A program made the position numbers and the translations under genes. The notes under the pieces are model-generated. The model was given only the letters and a program-made list of their open reading frames with translations. It did not search any database and was not told the DNA's origin. Positions 34,260 through 41,616 of a stretch of 41,616 bases of DNA are shown piece by piece. Position 1 is the stretch's first letter; each line of letters opens with the position of its first letter. This stretch comes from CAVAVT01 sp963592185 (GTDB taxonomy: Bacteria > Bacillota > Negativicutes > Selenomonadales > Selenomonadaceae), in NCBI GenBank assembly GCA_963592185.1, contig CAVAVT010000009.1, positions 1 to 41,616 of the forward strand. Direction: 5' to 3'.

Positions 34260-34275
34260 ATGGAGTGTCCCCTTT

Positions 34276-34425
34276 TCATATGCGTTTTATGAGTCTTGCC
34301 ATCCATCGCAGAAGCCATACAACAGCCCATGCCATGTTGAGGAAAAAATTCCCCAGCTCTGACAGGAATCCCCGGATTCCGGATTCCCTGTTTATCTTAC
34401 TAAGCTTATTTCTCTGCTTCCGCAA
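34276..34425 (-). CDS. Candidate small basic membrane peptide between clpC and radA
   Basis: A 49-codon minus-strand frame starts at a TTG inside the last codons of clpC and ends 16 bases before radA. The TTG has AGGTGG about nine bases upstream. The N-terminal part is basic (RKQRNKLSKINRE), the middle has FLSELGNFFLNMAWAVVWLL, and the end is RWMARLIKRI. A hydrophobic segment flanked by arginines and lysines looks like an amphipathic or single-span membrane peptide. It fills an otherwise empty 146-base space in a tight operon. I know no named family. Non-ATG start and overlap with clpC are the main doubts. Confidence 0.5.
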   Translation of the reverse strand: MRKQRNKLSKINRESGIRGFLSELGNFFLNMAWAVVWLLRWMARLIKRI

Positions 34426-36907
34426 AGGTATTCCCCACCTTTATGGCCTCCGGCTTTTTTCCAGAGGAATCCTTTTTCACAAACTCCAGTCCATTGCCAA
34501 TTTTCCGCACACTGATGGTATCTCCCGGCTTGAATTCCTTTTTAAGAACCCGTTCGGAAAGCTCGTCCTCCACCAGCCGCTGAATTGTACGCTTAAGGGG
34601 TCTTGCGCCATATTGTGCATCCGTGCCTTTTTCAGCAATATATCCCTTGGCACCGGCACTGACCTCAAGGTGCATATCCTTTGCCTCAAGCCGTTCCTTC
34701 ACATTCCGAAGCAGAATATCCACTATCTTGCCAAGCTCTTCCTTGCCCAGAGGGCTGAAAATCAGGGTTTCGTCAATTCTGTTGAGAAATTCCGGCTTAA
34801 AAATGCGCTTCACCTCTGACATGACACGCTTTTCAGCCTCCTCCTTCACACTAGAATCCACATCTCCTGTTGCAAATCCCATTGCTGAGGGCTTTGATTT
34901 CAGAAGGTCAGCACCGGCATTTGAAGTCATGATTATTACAGTGTTTTTAAAATCCACTGTTCGTCCCTGAGAATCTGTAAGTCTGCCATCCTCAAGTACC
35001 TGCAGGAGGATATTAAAGACATCGTAATGCGCCTTTTCGATTTCATCCAGCAAAATGATGGAATAAGGTCTTCTGCGGACCGCCTCTGTAAGCTGGCCCC
35101 CCTCTTCGTAGCCCACGTAGCCCGGAGGCGCTCCCACCAGTCTGGAAACTGTATGCTTTTCCATATACTCGGACATGTCAAAGCGGATTATGGCATCCTC
35201 GCTGCCAAAAAGCACCTCGGAAAGAGTTCTAGCCAGCTCCGTTTTTCCAACACCTGTGGGTCCTAAAAATAGAAAGGAGCCTATGGGCCGCTTTGGGTCC
35301 TTGAGACCTGCCCGTGCACGTCTGACCGCCTTGGAAACCGCCACAACTGCAGCCTCCTGACCAACCACACGCTTCTTTAAAAGCTTCTCCATGTTCAGAA
35401 GCTTTTCTGATTCCTTTGCCGCCAGTTTCTGAACTGCGATACCTGTCCACAGTGCCACAACCTCTGCAATATCATCAGCTCCCACGGTTATACGCCGTGA
35501 TTCACGCTGCTCAAGGCTCTTTCCGGCTTCGTCCAATGCCTTTCTAAGCTCGGCTTCCCTGTCCCTGAGATTTGCAGCTCTTTCGTACTCCTGGGAGGAG
35601 ATAGCTGCTGCCTTTTCCCTTCCGAGGCGCTCAAGCTTTTCCTCAAGCTCCTTGACCCGATCTGGCCGGGAAAAAGTCTTCATGCGTACCTTGGATGCCG
35701 CCTCGTCCATAAGGTCGATTGCCTTGTCTGGCAAAAAGCGGTCTGTGATATATCTGTGGGACAATTTTACAGCCGCCTCTATTGCCTCATCCTTTATTAC
35801 CGCCCTATGGAAAGCCTCATATTTGTCACGGATACCTTTCAATATATTGATAGCATCCTCAACGCTTGGCTCTCCCACCATAATTGTCTGGAATCTGCGC
35901 TCCAGAGCGGAGTCCTTTTCAATATATTTTTTATACTCCTTAAGGGTTGTTGCTCCGATTACCTGAAGCTCTCCTCTGGAAAGTGCAGGTTTCATGATAT
36001 TAGCCGCATCAATGGCACCTTCTCCAGCTCCTGCCCCCACCAGTGTGTGCAGCTCGTCAATAAAGAGGATTACATTGCCTGCCTGGGTTATTTCATCCAT
36101 AACACGCTTTAAGCGCTCCTCAAACTCACCCCTGTATTTTGCCCCTGCCACCAACGATGCCATGCTGAGGGATACAACTCTTTTGTCCTTAAGCATGTGG
36201 GGCACACGGCCCTGGGCGATTGCCTGTGCAAGCCCTTCGGCTATGGCGGTCTTTCCTACACCCGGCTCGCCTATAAGCACGGGATTATTTTTTGTGCGCC
36301 TTGAAAGAATCTGTATAACCCTTTCAATTTCCTTCTCACGTCCGATTACAGGATCCATTTTGTCATCTCTGGCAAGCTGGTTCAAATCCCTTCCGTAGCT
36401 GTCAAGCATAGGAGTCTTTGAATCTCCTCGATGCTCTCCTGAAAAGCCCTGCATCTCCCCGGAATCCATGTTGCCTCCGCCTAAAAGCTCCAAAACCCTG
36501 TCTCTGATAACATCCAAATCAAGACCCAGTGATACAAGAACCTGAGCTGCAAGACATTCATCCTCATTTAGGAGTCCCAGCAGTATATGCTCAGTTCCTA
36601 TATAATCATGTCCCAGGGCATGGGCCTCAGAAAGGGCCTGCTCCATGGCGCGTTTTGCCCTAGGAGTGTAGTAAAGTTCCTGCCCATCATAGGGGGATTC
36701 ATTCTCCATAACCGCCATTACCCTTGGTCTTACAGCATCCAAATCCACACCTAATGAGTACAGTGCCTTTGCTGCAATTCCGCCCTCTTCCTTAAGAAGT
36801 CCCAGCAGCAGATGCTCTGTTCCCACATAATATTGCGCCATGCTGCGGGCTGCAGCCTGGGCATTTTTTATTACCCGGATTGCACGGGTAGTAAATCTAT
36901 TGTTCAT
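34406..36907 (-). CDS. clpC: ATP-dependent Clp protease ATPase subunit ClpC
   Basis: ClpC is the AAA+ unfoldase that, with ClpP and adaptor proteins, degrades misfolded and arginine-phosphorylated proteins. Two N-terminal Clp repeats (about residues 1-145) precede AAA domain 1 (Walker A GEPGVGKTA). A UVR-like middle region (SSQEYERAANLRDREAEL) and AAA domain 2 (Walker A GPTGVGKTE, sensor region IIMTSNAGAD) follow. The 833-residue length is normal. AGGGAGA lies seven bases before the ATG. It is the fourth gene of the ctsR operon, where McsB is expected to mark substrates for it. Confidence 0.98.
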   Translation of the reverse strand: MNNRFTTRAIRVIKNAQAAARSMAQYYVGTEHLLLGLLKEEGGIAAKALYSLGVDLDAVRPRVMAVMENESPYDGQELYYTPRAKRAMEQALSEAHALGHDYIGTEHILLGLLNEDECLAAQVLVSLGLDLDVIRDRVLELLGGGNMDSGEMQGFSGEHRGDSKTPMLDSYGRDLNQLARDDKMDPVIGREKEIERVIQILSRRTKNNPVLIGEPGVGKTAIAEGLAQAIAQGRVPHMLKDKRVVSLSMASLVAGAKYRGEFEERLKRVMDEITQAGNVILFIDELHTLVGAGAGEGAIDAANIMKPALSRGELQVIGATTLKEYKKYIEKDSALERRFQTIMVGEPSVEDAINILKGIRDKYEAFHRAVIKDEAIEAAVKLSHRYITDRFLPDKAIDLMDEAASKVRMKTFSRPDRVKELEEKLERLGREKAAAISSQEYERAANLRDREAELRKALDEAGKSLEQRESRRITVGADDIAEVVALWTGIAVQKLAAKESEKLLNMEKLLKKRVVGQEAAVVAVSKAVRRARAGLKDPKRPIGSFLFLGPTGVGKTELARTLSEVLFGSEDAIIRFDMSEYMEKHTVSRLVGAPPGYVGYEEGGQLTEAVRRRPYSIILLDEIEKAHYDVFNILLQVLEDGRLTDSQGRTVDFKNTVIIMTSNAGADLLKSKPSAMGFATGDVDSSVKEEAEKRVMSEVKRIFKPEFLNRIDETLIFSPLGKEELGKIVDILLRNVKERLEAKDMHLEVSAGAKGYIAEKGTDAQYGARPLKRTIQRLVEDELSERVLKKEFKPGDTISVRKIGNGLEFVKKDSSGKKPEAIKVGNTFAEAEK

Positions 36908-36926
36908 AAACCAGTCTCCCTAGAGG

Positions 36927-37988
36927 TTATCCCTCCAAAATACCGCTGACTACCTCTGCACGCTTACGGTCTATTTCATTTTGCGACATATTTTCACTGC
37001 CTGCCGCATAGCGAAGATAGTTTGCACGTGTAGCTGTCAGCAAGAAATTCAATTTTTTCACATCAGCCTTGGGCAGTATTCCCATATCAGCTCCAAGACG
37101 AACCTTGCTTATAAGCTCCAAAGCCTCAATATCCCCAAGCATTTTTGCATACTTCAGAGTACCATATGCACGCCATACAGTGTCCTCAAGCTTGTCCTTG
37201 TTGTAAAGCTGAAGTGCCTTTCTGGCACTGTGCTCACGGGAAATAATCTCCTTTACAGTGCCTGAAAGATTTGCCAGAAGTTCCTCTTCGCTAAATCCCA
37301 GCGACAGCTGATTGGATACGATAAACACATTTCCAACAACCTCTGTACCCTTGAGATACATCCCCTTTACAGCAAGTCCCAGCTGTGGCGAAATATTAAT
37401 TATTCCATTGATATTTCTCGTGTACACAAGTCCGGGAAGATGAAGTATTACGGATGCCCGGAGGCCAGTACCAAGATTGGTAAGGCAGGATGTCAGGTAG
37501 CCATATTTTTCATCAAAGGCTATGTTGAGCTTGGACTCTATGCCATCGTCTATTTTTGAAGCCATTTCATATGCTCCCTGCAGGTCAAAGCCGGGAGTAT
37601 TGCACTGAATCCTTATATGATCCTCTTCGTTCACCATAATGCTGCTGCATCTGTCCTGGCTGACAAACAGGCTTCTATACTGGGAATTCTTTAAAAAATT
37701 ATTGCTTATCAGCTGTTTTTCCTGCAGAATGCTTCTCTGCAAATCTGTAAGGCCTTCCATTTCCACACAGTCAAAATGCTGGCCTGAAGATGCCTCTATA
37801 TCAGCTACAACCGATCCAGCCATCTGCTGCACACATTTCAGCTGCTGCATGTCAGCACGGTTTGGAAAGGGTATCTGGCTAAAATTCCTGGCAAGCCGTA
37901 CTCTGCTGAGAAGAACCACATCCTCATCAGCCTTTGGAAGCTTATCAGACATGATACGATAATCGCTAAACAAATCATTTACTGCCAT
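36927..37988 (-). CDS. mcsB: Protein arginine kinase McsB
   Basis: McsB phosphorylates arginines on damaged proteins and on CtsR, targeting them to ClpCP. The guanido-kinase motifs are VVLLSRVRLARNFSQIPFP, the NEEDHIRIQ loop, YLTSCLTNLGTGLRASVILH with the active-site Cys, and VSNQLSLGFSEEE. The length of 353 residues is standard. I start at the ATG at 37988, with AGGAGGTGG just upstream; the longer frame from 38099 reads mcsA out of frame. It overlaps the mcsA 3' end by 14 bases. Confidence 0.96.
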   Translation of the reverse strand: MAVNDLFSDYRIMSDKLPKADEDVVLLSRVRLARNFSQIPFPNRADMQQLKCVQQMAGSVVADIEASSGQHFDCVEMEGLTDLQRSILQEKQLISNNFLKNSQYRSLFVSQDRCSSIMVNEEDHIRIQCNTPGFDLQGAYEMASKIDDGIESKLNIAFDEKYGYLTSCLTNLGTGLRASVILHLPGLVYTRNINGIINISPQLGLAVKGMYLKGTEVVGNVFIVSNQLSLGFSEEELLANLSGTVKEIISREHSARKALQLYNKDKLEDTVWRAYGTLKYAKMLGDIEALELISKVRLGADMGILPKADVKKLNFLLTATRANYLRYAAGSENMSQNEIDRKRAEVVSGILEG

Positions 37989-38520
37989 TATCGCCACCTC
38001 CTTTGCTGTCGGACTCTGAAAGCTGTTTCTCCAGAGCACGAATCCGGTCTCTGTACTCTGCGGCCTTTTCATATTCCTCATTGGCAACGCAGTTTTCAAG
38101 AGCGCTTCTCAAACGCTTTACGTTATTTTTCAATTCAATAAGGCCACCTGTGCGGTGAGGGATTTTGCCATTATGGGTGCTTGAGCCATGTATCCTTCTA
38201 ATAAGCGGCTCCAGCTGGCCATGGAAGCTCTTATAGCATTCGCTGCATCCTATTTTTCCAGACCTCAAAAAATCCTCAAGACTCATTCCACAGGCTGAGC
38301 AGTGGGCCGCCGGTTCCTGGGTATCCTGCTCGGTCTCCTTGGCATTGCTGAATATTCCCTTCAAGAAGTCATTTACGGAATCATCCTTGTTTTCCTGGGA
38401 TATAAAGCTGCCATATCTTTCTGCACAAAATTTGCACAGATTTTTATCTATTTTTCCTTCCGGGCCAATCTGCGTTATATGTACAACGGCCTCATTTTTT
38501 CCGCAATCATCACAAATCAT
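37975..38520 (-). CDS. mcsA: McsA zinc protein, activator of McsB
   Basis: McsA is a zinc-binding partner that activates McsB. The 181-residue protein has four CxxC pairs (CDDC, CKFC, CSAC, CSEC) in its first 100 residues. A C-terminal UVR domain (ENCVANEEYEKAAEYRDRIR) resembles the ClpC-interacting region. AGGAGG precedes the ATG. It lies between ctsR and mcsB as in Bacillus, overlapping mcsB by 14 bases. Confidence 0.96.
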   Translation of the reverse strand: MICDDCGKNEAVVHITQIGPEGKIDKNLCKFCAERYGSFISQENKDDSVNDFLKGIFSNAKETEQDTQEPAAHCSACGMSLEDFLRSGKIGCSECYKSFHGQLEPLIRRIHGSSTHNGKIPHRTGGLIELKNNVKRLRSALENCVANEEYEKAAEYRDRIRALEKQLSESDSKGGGDNGSK

Positions 38521-38548
38521 AAATATTCCTCCTAAAAATTCTACGACT

Positions 38549-38995
38549 TTAGGAAAAATTTTCCAAAGTAATAAACAACGACCTTATTAGCTGCACTCTT
38601 TTCTCCTGTTCAAGATTTTCATATGCCGAAGATGCTGTCTGTATCAGCAGTGCAGCCTCCCTGGCAGATATCATCTGATTTTTAAGAAGATATCTTATCA
38701 TTGCCTGGACTTCCATATAGTCTGTGTCTTCAGTAATTTTTTCCAACATATCCTGATAAATAAGATTCCTTAGAGGAACCTGGACAATACGGATAAATCC
38801 TCCAAGCCCCCTTCTTGATTCCACCACAAAGCCCTTGTCCTGTGTAAAACGGGTACTCAGAACATAGCTTATCTGGGATGGGGCACAGGATATCTCATGG
38901 GCTATATCCGTCCGTCTAAGCTCCACCTTGCCGTCCTGCTGCTCCGAAAGCCTCCGAAGAATGTATTCCTCTATTAAGTCAGCAATATTACTCAT
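38549..38995 (-). CDS. ctsR: Class III heat-shock repressor CtsR
   Basis: CtsR represses clp and related genes at GTCAAA-type heptads; heat and McsB-dependent arginine phosphorylation relieve it. The N-terminal winged helix-turn-helix contains NIADLIEEYILRRL, ISCAPSQISYVLSTRF and RRGLGGFIRIVQ, where the RGGGG-type wing reads RRGLGGF. The 148-residue length is normal. It is the first gene of its operon, downstream of a promoter with several GTCAAA repeats, so autorepression is likely. Confidence 0.96.
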   Translation of the reverse strand: MSNIADLIEEYILRRLSEQQDGKVELRRTDIAHEISCAPSQISYVLSTRFTQDKGFVVESRRGLGGFIRIVQVPLRNLIYQDMLEKITEDTDYMEVQAMIRYLLKNQMISAREAALLIQTASSAYENLEQEKRVQLIRSLFITLENFS

Positions 38996-39011
38996 TTTAT
39001 CACCCTCAATA

Positions 39012-39077
39012 TTTGAACATAATTGACTATTTGACCTTTATACATTATATTATATTTGACATTTTGACATTCCGCAA
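39012..39077 (-). promoter_or_regulatory. ctsR promoter and CtsR-like operator heptads
   Basis: On the minus strand TTGCGG (39077-39072) and a perfect TATAAT (39054-39049) are 17 bases apart. GTCAAA heptads lie in the spacer (39068-39063 and 39060-39055) and after the -10 (39035-39030, with GTCAAT at 39027-39022 and TTCAAA at 39017-39012). Bound CtsR would block polymerase. The two clear pairs are 8 bases apart, not the 10 of the known Bacillus operator; the last pair has the 10-base spacing with mismatches. Confidence 0.82.
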
Positions 39078-39084
39078 GTAAAAA

Positions 39085-39126
39085 ACGCAAAAAAGCATCC
39101 TGCACAAAACATGCAAGATGCTTTTT
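39085..39126 (-). terminator. Terminator of the rsmD-coaD-regulator operon
   Basis: A stem AAAAAGCATC(T/C)TGCA with TGCAGGATGCTTTTTT, loop TGTTTTG, lies just after the response-regulator stop on the minus strand. It ends in six T residues. It is also close to symmetric, so it could act on either strand. It separates the operon from the ctsR promoter. Confidence 0.87.
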
Positions 39127-39127
39127 G

Positions 39128-39814
39128 TTAGACCTTTTCTGTAAAACGATAGCCTACGCCCCGGACTGTTTCCAGTTCATCACAAACCGCCTCGCTGACC
39201 TGCGACAGCTTTGAGCGAAGATGTCTGACATGCACATCCACAGTCCTAGTGTCTCCATAGTATTCTGCTCCCCATACCCGGGACAAAAGCTCTTCACGGC
39301 TGAAAGCCTTGTCCGGATTTGTTACCAAAAGCTTAAGCAGTTCATATTCCTTGGGGGTAAGAGAAAGACGTGTGCCTCCGACGGAAACCGTATAGGCTGT
39401 AAAATCCAGATGCAGACCGCCTATTTCCATTGTATGCTGCTTGGGAACCTGTCCTCTCCTCAGCACCGCCCTTACCCGGGCAATAAGCTCACGTACACTG
39501 AAGGGCTTTATTACATAATCATCAGCCCCCAGCTCAAGACCAATAATCCTGTCCACCTCTTCAGCCTTGGCGGTAATCATGATTATAGGAATGCGTGCCA
39601 GCTCCGGATCCAGCTTTAGACGTCTGCATACCTCAAGCCCGTCTACCCCTGGAAGCATAATATCCAAAAGTATAAGATCTATTGTTTCCAGCCGTACTCT
39701 GTCCAGTGCCTCGAAACCATCCTTTGCTTCAGACACTTCATATCCGGAATTTTTCAAATTAACCTTTATCAGCTCTCTAATGGGGGCCTCATCATCCACT
39801 ACCAATATTTTCAT
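39128..39814 (-). CDS. OmpR/PhoB-family response regulator, no adjacent kinase
   Basis: The 228-residue protein has a receiver domain (acidic pair DDE at residues 7-9, phospho-acceptor Asp at about 52 in LLDIMLPG, conserved Thr and Lys in ITAK and YVIKPF). A winged-helix DNA-binding domain (LTPKEYELLKLL, then TRTVDVHVRHLRSKL and TVRGVGYRF) follows. The sequence resembles WalR/PhoP-type regulators. It is the last gene of the operon and no histidine kinase is encoded nearby, so it is an orphan in this window. GGAGAATAA precedes the ATG and overlaps the end of the coiled-coil gene. Confidence 0.93.
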   Translation of the reverse strand: MKILVVDDEAPIRELIKVNLKNSGYEVSEAKDGFEALDRVRLETIDLILLDIMLPGVDGLEVCRRLKLDPELARIPIIMITAKAEEVDRIIGLELGADDYVIKPFSVRELIARVRAVLRRGQVPKQHTMEIGGLHLDFTAYTVSVGGTRLSLTPKEYELLKLLVTNPDKAFSREELLSRVWGAEYYGDTRTVDVHVRHLRSKLSQVSEAVCDELETVRGVGYRFTEKV

Positions 39815-39817
39815 GGC

Positions 39818-40336
39818 TTATTCTCCATCCGTATTTATGTTAGCTGTGCCCTGGCTCTGCCTTCCCTGCTCATGCTGTGCCTTTGCCTGCTGTACGGCCT
39901 GAAGTACGCCGCCAACATTGGCAATAATGTAGTCAAACATCTGGCTTGCATACCTGTCGGCATCATTATGGAGCTGATTTGCATCAGCTATTGCCTTTTC
40001 AAGAATTTCCTTTTCCTGGTTTCTTGTCTGAGTCATGATGGACTGAGCCTTTTCCTGGGTCTGGGCCACAAGACTGTCATTGTCTACATAGTTTGCAGCA
40101 TAGCTTTTAGCCTGTTCAACGATACGAGCTGCCTCGTCCTTTGCAGCATTTATAATGGCATCACGCTCCTCCACCACACGCTGGGCATCGCTAAGCTCTG
40201 CCGGAAGTGCTGTTCTCAGATCCTCCACCAGTCTTATAATGTCATTTTCCTCTACAATGCTTTTATTTGTAAAAATCAGATGCTTGGCATCCACCACCAA
40301 ATTTTCCAGTTCATCAAGAATATCTTTTACAGCCAT
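39818..40336 (-). CDS. Coiled-coil protein of unknown function, 172 residues
   Basis: I do not recognise a named family. The protein is acidic, rich in Ala, Gln, Glu and Asp, and predicted mostly helical. Heptad-like stretches (ERDAIINAAKDEAARIVEQA and EKEILEKAIADANQLHNDAD) recall DivIVA-type or V-ATPase subunit H-type coiled coils. There is no signal peptide or membrane span. The C-terminal 25 residues are Gln-rich and probably unstructured. GGAAGGTAGGG precedes the ATG. It lies between coaD and the response regulator, three bases before the latter; a structural or scaffold role is possible but unproven. Confidence 0.82.
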   Translation of the reverse strand: MAVKDILDELENLVVDAKHLIFTNKSIVEENDIIRLVEDLRTALPAELSDAQRVVEERDAIINAAKDEAARIVEQAKSYAANYVDNDSLVAQTQEKAQSIMTQTRNQEKEILEKAIADANQLHNDADRYASQMFDYIIANVGGVLQAVQQAKAQHEQGRQSQGTANINTDGE

Positions 40337-40372
40337 GTCTATCCCTACCTTCCGATAATTTAGGTATTAAAA

Positions 40373-40882
40373 TCACTTGTTATCAAGGTTCTTTTCCAAT
40401 AAAGCCGCAGCAACATTGGACGGAACCATTCCATTTATATTTCCACAAAAACTGGCAACTTCCTTTACTCCAGACGAACTTATATGAGCCAGTTCCGGAT
40501 TTGACAGCAGGAAAATCGTCTCCAGCGAGGGATTCAGCTGCTTTAAATACATTGCCTGCACCTGTTCATATTCATAATCCGTCACCGAGCGGATTCCCCT
40601 TACAACAGCGTTAATGTTGTTACTTTGCATATATTCTGCCAATAATCCAGAGAAGGAAATAACTCTGATATTTGGTATATCCTTTACTGCCTCCTCAATG
40701 AGGCTCTTTCGCTCTTCTGCCGTGAAAAGGGCTTTTTTTCTTATATTTGTAAAAACCCCTACAACTAATTCATCAAATAGCCCTGCCGCCCTTTTGAATA
40801 TATCAATATGACCGTTGGTCACAGGATCAAAGCTTCCTGTGCATATGCCCCGGCGCATGACTTTTGCTTCTATATCATTCAT
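40373..40882 (-). CDS. coaD: Phosphopantetheine adenylyltransferase
   Basis: CoaD joins ATP and 4'-phosphopantetheine to make dephospho-CoA. The nucleotidyltransferase motif GSFDPVTNGHIDI and the C-terminal ISSSGVKEVASF are diagnostic, with NAVVRGIRSVTDYEYE between them. I favour the ATG at 40882 because GGAGG lies nine bases upstream; it overlaps the rsmD end by eight bases. The ATG at 40858 (MRRGICTGSF) is nearer the family consensus but has no good Shine-Dalgarno site. About 161-169 residues is normal. The pairing with rsmD is common in Firmicutes. Confidence 0.95.
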   Translation of the reverse strand: MNDIEAKVMRRGICTGSFDPVTNGHIDIFKRAAGLFDELVVGVFTNIRKKALFTAEERKSLIEEAVKDIPNIRVISFSGLLAEYMQSNNINAVVRGIRSVTDYEYEQVQAMYLKQLNPSLETIFLLSNPELAHISSSGVKEVASFCGNINGMVPSNVAAALLEKNLDNK

Positions 40883-41444
40883 CACCGGCATCCTCCATCA
40901 TCTTTTGATAAATCGTTATCTGTGTCACAGCACCATAGACCTGATTTCTTATAACCTCAAGGCTCTTCACTTCAGGATATTCATTTTCATCTTTGCCATG
41001 CTCAATTATCAAAAGTCCTCCGGGCTTCAAGAGACTCGAAGAATCTATCAGCTCCAAGGCCCTTTGGGATAGTCCCAGATGATATGGCGGATCGCAGAAT
41101 ATTAAATCAAACATCCTTCCTCCGGCGATGAATCTCTGCATAGCAGAAAACACATCTCCCTTAAGGATTTCCGCCCTGTCTGCCAAATGGGTATGCTCAG
41201 CATTTTCAGCAATAAGCTTTGATGTGGCCTTGTCGACAAACACGCCATGCTCAGCTCCCCGGCTCAGGGCTTCAAGCCCCAGTGCGCCGGTACCGGCAAA
41301 CATATCCAGAACCTGGGCATCATAAACTCTGCCCCCAAGTATATTGAACAGCGATTCCTTTATCCGGTCTGCCGTGGGCCGTGTAGCCATTCCCTTTGGT
41401 GTCTTAAGACGGCATCCCCTGGCTGTTCCGGTAATAATCCTCAT
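40875..41444 (-). CDS. rsmD: 16S rRNA (guanine(966)-N2)-methyltransferase RsmD
   Basis: RsmD methylates N2 of G966 in 16S rRNA. The N-terminus MRIITGTARGCRLKTPKG and RPTADRIKESLFNIL are diagnostic. The SAM-binding region is LDMFAGTGALGLEALSRGA, and the catalytic motif is DPPYHLG, a DPPY-type N-methyltransferase motif. I start at the ATG at 41444, with GAGGTGG eight bases upstream; a GTG at 41456 would add four residues. The length is 189 residues. Confidence 0.95.
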   Translation of the reverse strand: MRIITGTARGCRLKTPKGMATRPTADRIKESLFNILGGRVYDAQVLDMFAGTGALGLEALSRGAEHGVFVDKATSKLIAENAEHTHLADRAEILKGDVFSAMQRFIAGGRMFDLIFCDPPYHLGLSQRALELIDSSSLLKPGGLLIIEHGKDENEYPEVKSLEVIRNQVYGAVTQITIYQKMMEDAGDE

Positions 41445-41456
41445 ATTTTTAACCAC

Positions 41457-41616
41457 CTCAAGAGTCTGGTTAGTATTACCATTTTATTAAGTATATACCC
41501 ATTGATATATACCTAATAGATTTATTTTAACATATTTTATACTATACGGAAACAGTCGAACTATATATTGCACCCAAAGCCCGAATTTAATTAAAGTTGT
41601 ATTAAGAATCCTATTC
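41457..41616. promoter_or_regulatory. Upstream region of the rsmD operon with candidate promoter
   Basis: This AT-rich end of the window has no ORF. On the minus strand TGT-TAAAAT (41532-41524) is an extended -10 with a poor -35 (TTTCCG, 41552-41547) 17 bases upstream. Just downstream of the predicted start are two direct repeats of TATATACC (plus strand, 41492-41499 and 41506-41513), 14 bases apart, which could be a regulator site. Confidence 0.5.

Noticed and set aside
34148..34330. Minus-strand 60-codon frame across the radA start
   Set aside because: It overlaps the radA zinc-finger region out of frame and shows no Shine-Dalgarno site; the 49-codon frame at 34276-34425 is the better candidate in this space.

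Overview
The window looks like a chromosomal segment of a low-to-mid GC Firmicute. It carries Firmicute-type gene neighbourhoods: rpoD-dnaG, phoH-ybeY-era-recO followed by glyQS, cysE-cysS-mrnC-rlmB-yacP-sigH, ctsR-mcsA-mcsB-clpC-radA, and rsmD-coaD. Tandem T-box leaders and sigma-A promoters with 17-18 base spacers fit the same picture. A large nuo operon coding for a respiratory complex I-like enzyme is unusual for classical Bacilli or Clostridia and makes me lean to the Negativicutes (Selenomonas/Anaerovibrio-like). That placement is an inference from gene content; no 16S gene or search result supports it. Almost every gene is on the minus strand. Only a 76-residue orphan (6109-6339) and a thiamine-transporter fragment (ending 32883) are on the plus strand.

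Reading the minus strand from the right: rsmD, coaD, a coiled-coil protein and an orphan OmpR-type response regulator form one operon (41444-39128) closed by a terminator. Next comes the protein-quality-control operon ctsR-mcsA-mcsB-clpC-radA (38995-32880), whose promoter is studded with CtsR-like GTCAAA heptads. Between clpC and radA I see an unannotated 49-codon TTG-start reading frame for a basic membrane-type peptide. radA meets a plus-strand thiT-like gene tail to tail with overlapping stop codons; most of thiT lies in a 449-base run of N (32238-32686). Then follow carD with tandem promoters, a PIN-TRAM membrane protein, and ispD-ispF (isoprenoid precursors).

A cysteine-specific T-box leader (about 28666-28905) precedes cysE-cysS-mrnC-thyX-rlmB-yacP, and sigH follows with its own promoter. 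A consensus promoter then drives nuoABCDHIJKLMN (22689-13039), an 11-subunit complex with no NuoE, NuoF or NuoG in the operon. phoH-ybeY-era-recO come next. A glycine-specific T-box, whose promoter -35 box overlaps the recO stop codon, then controls glyQ-glyS.

The left part holds the plus-strand 76-residue gene, a dGTPase-like HD hydrolase, dnaG, rpoD, tRNA-Asn with a consensus promoter, and trmK with a Nif3-family gene that runs off the left edge. The window is mostly core information-processing and stress genes, with no insertion sequence, prophage or CRISPR array seen. The most unusual items are the NuoEFG-less complex I, the clpC/radA small ORF, the non-canonical CtsR heptad spacing, a terminator between tRNA-Asn and trmK, and the unresolved N gap.
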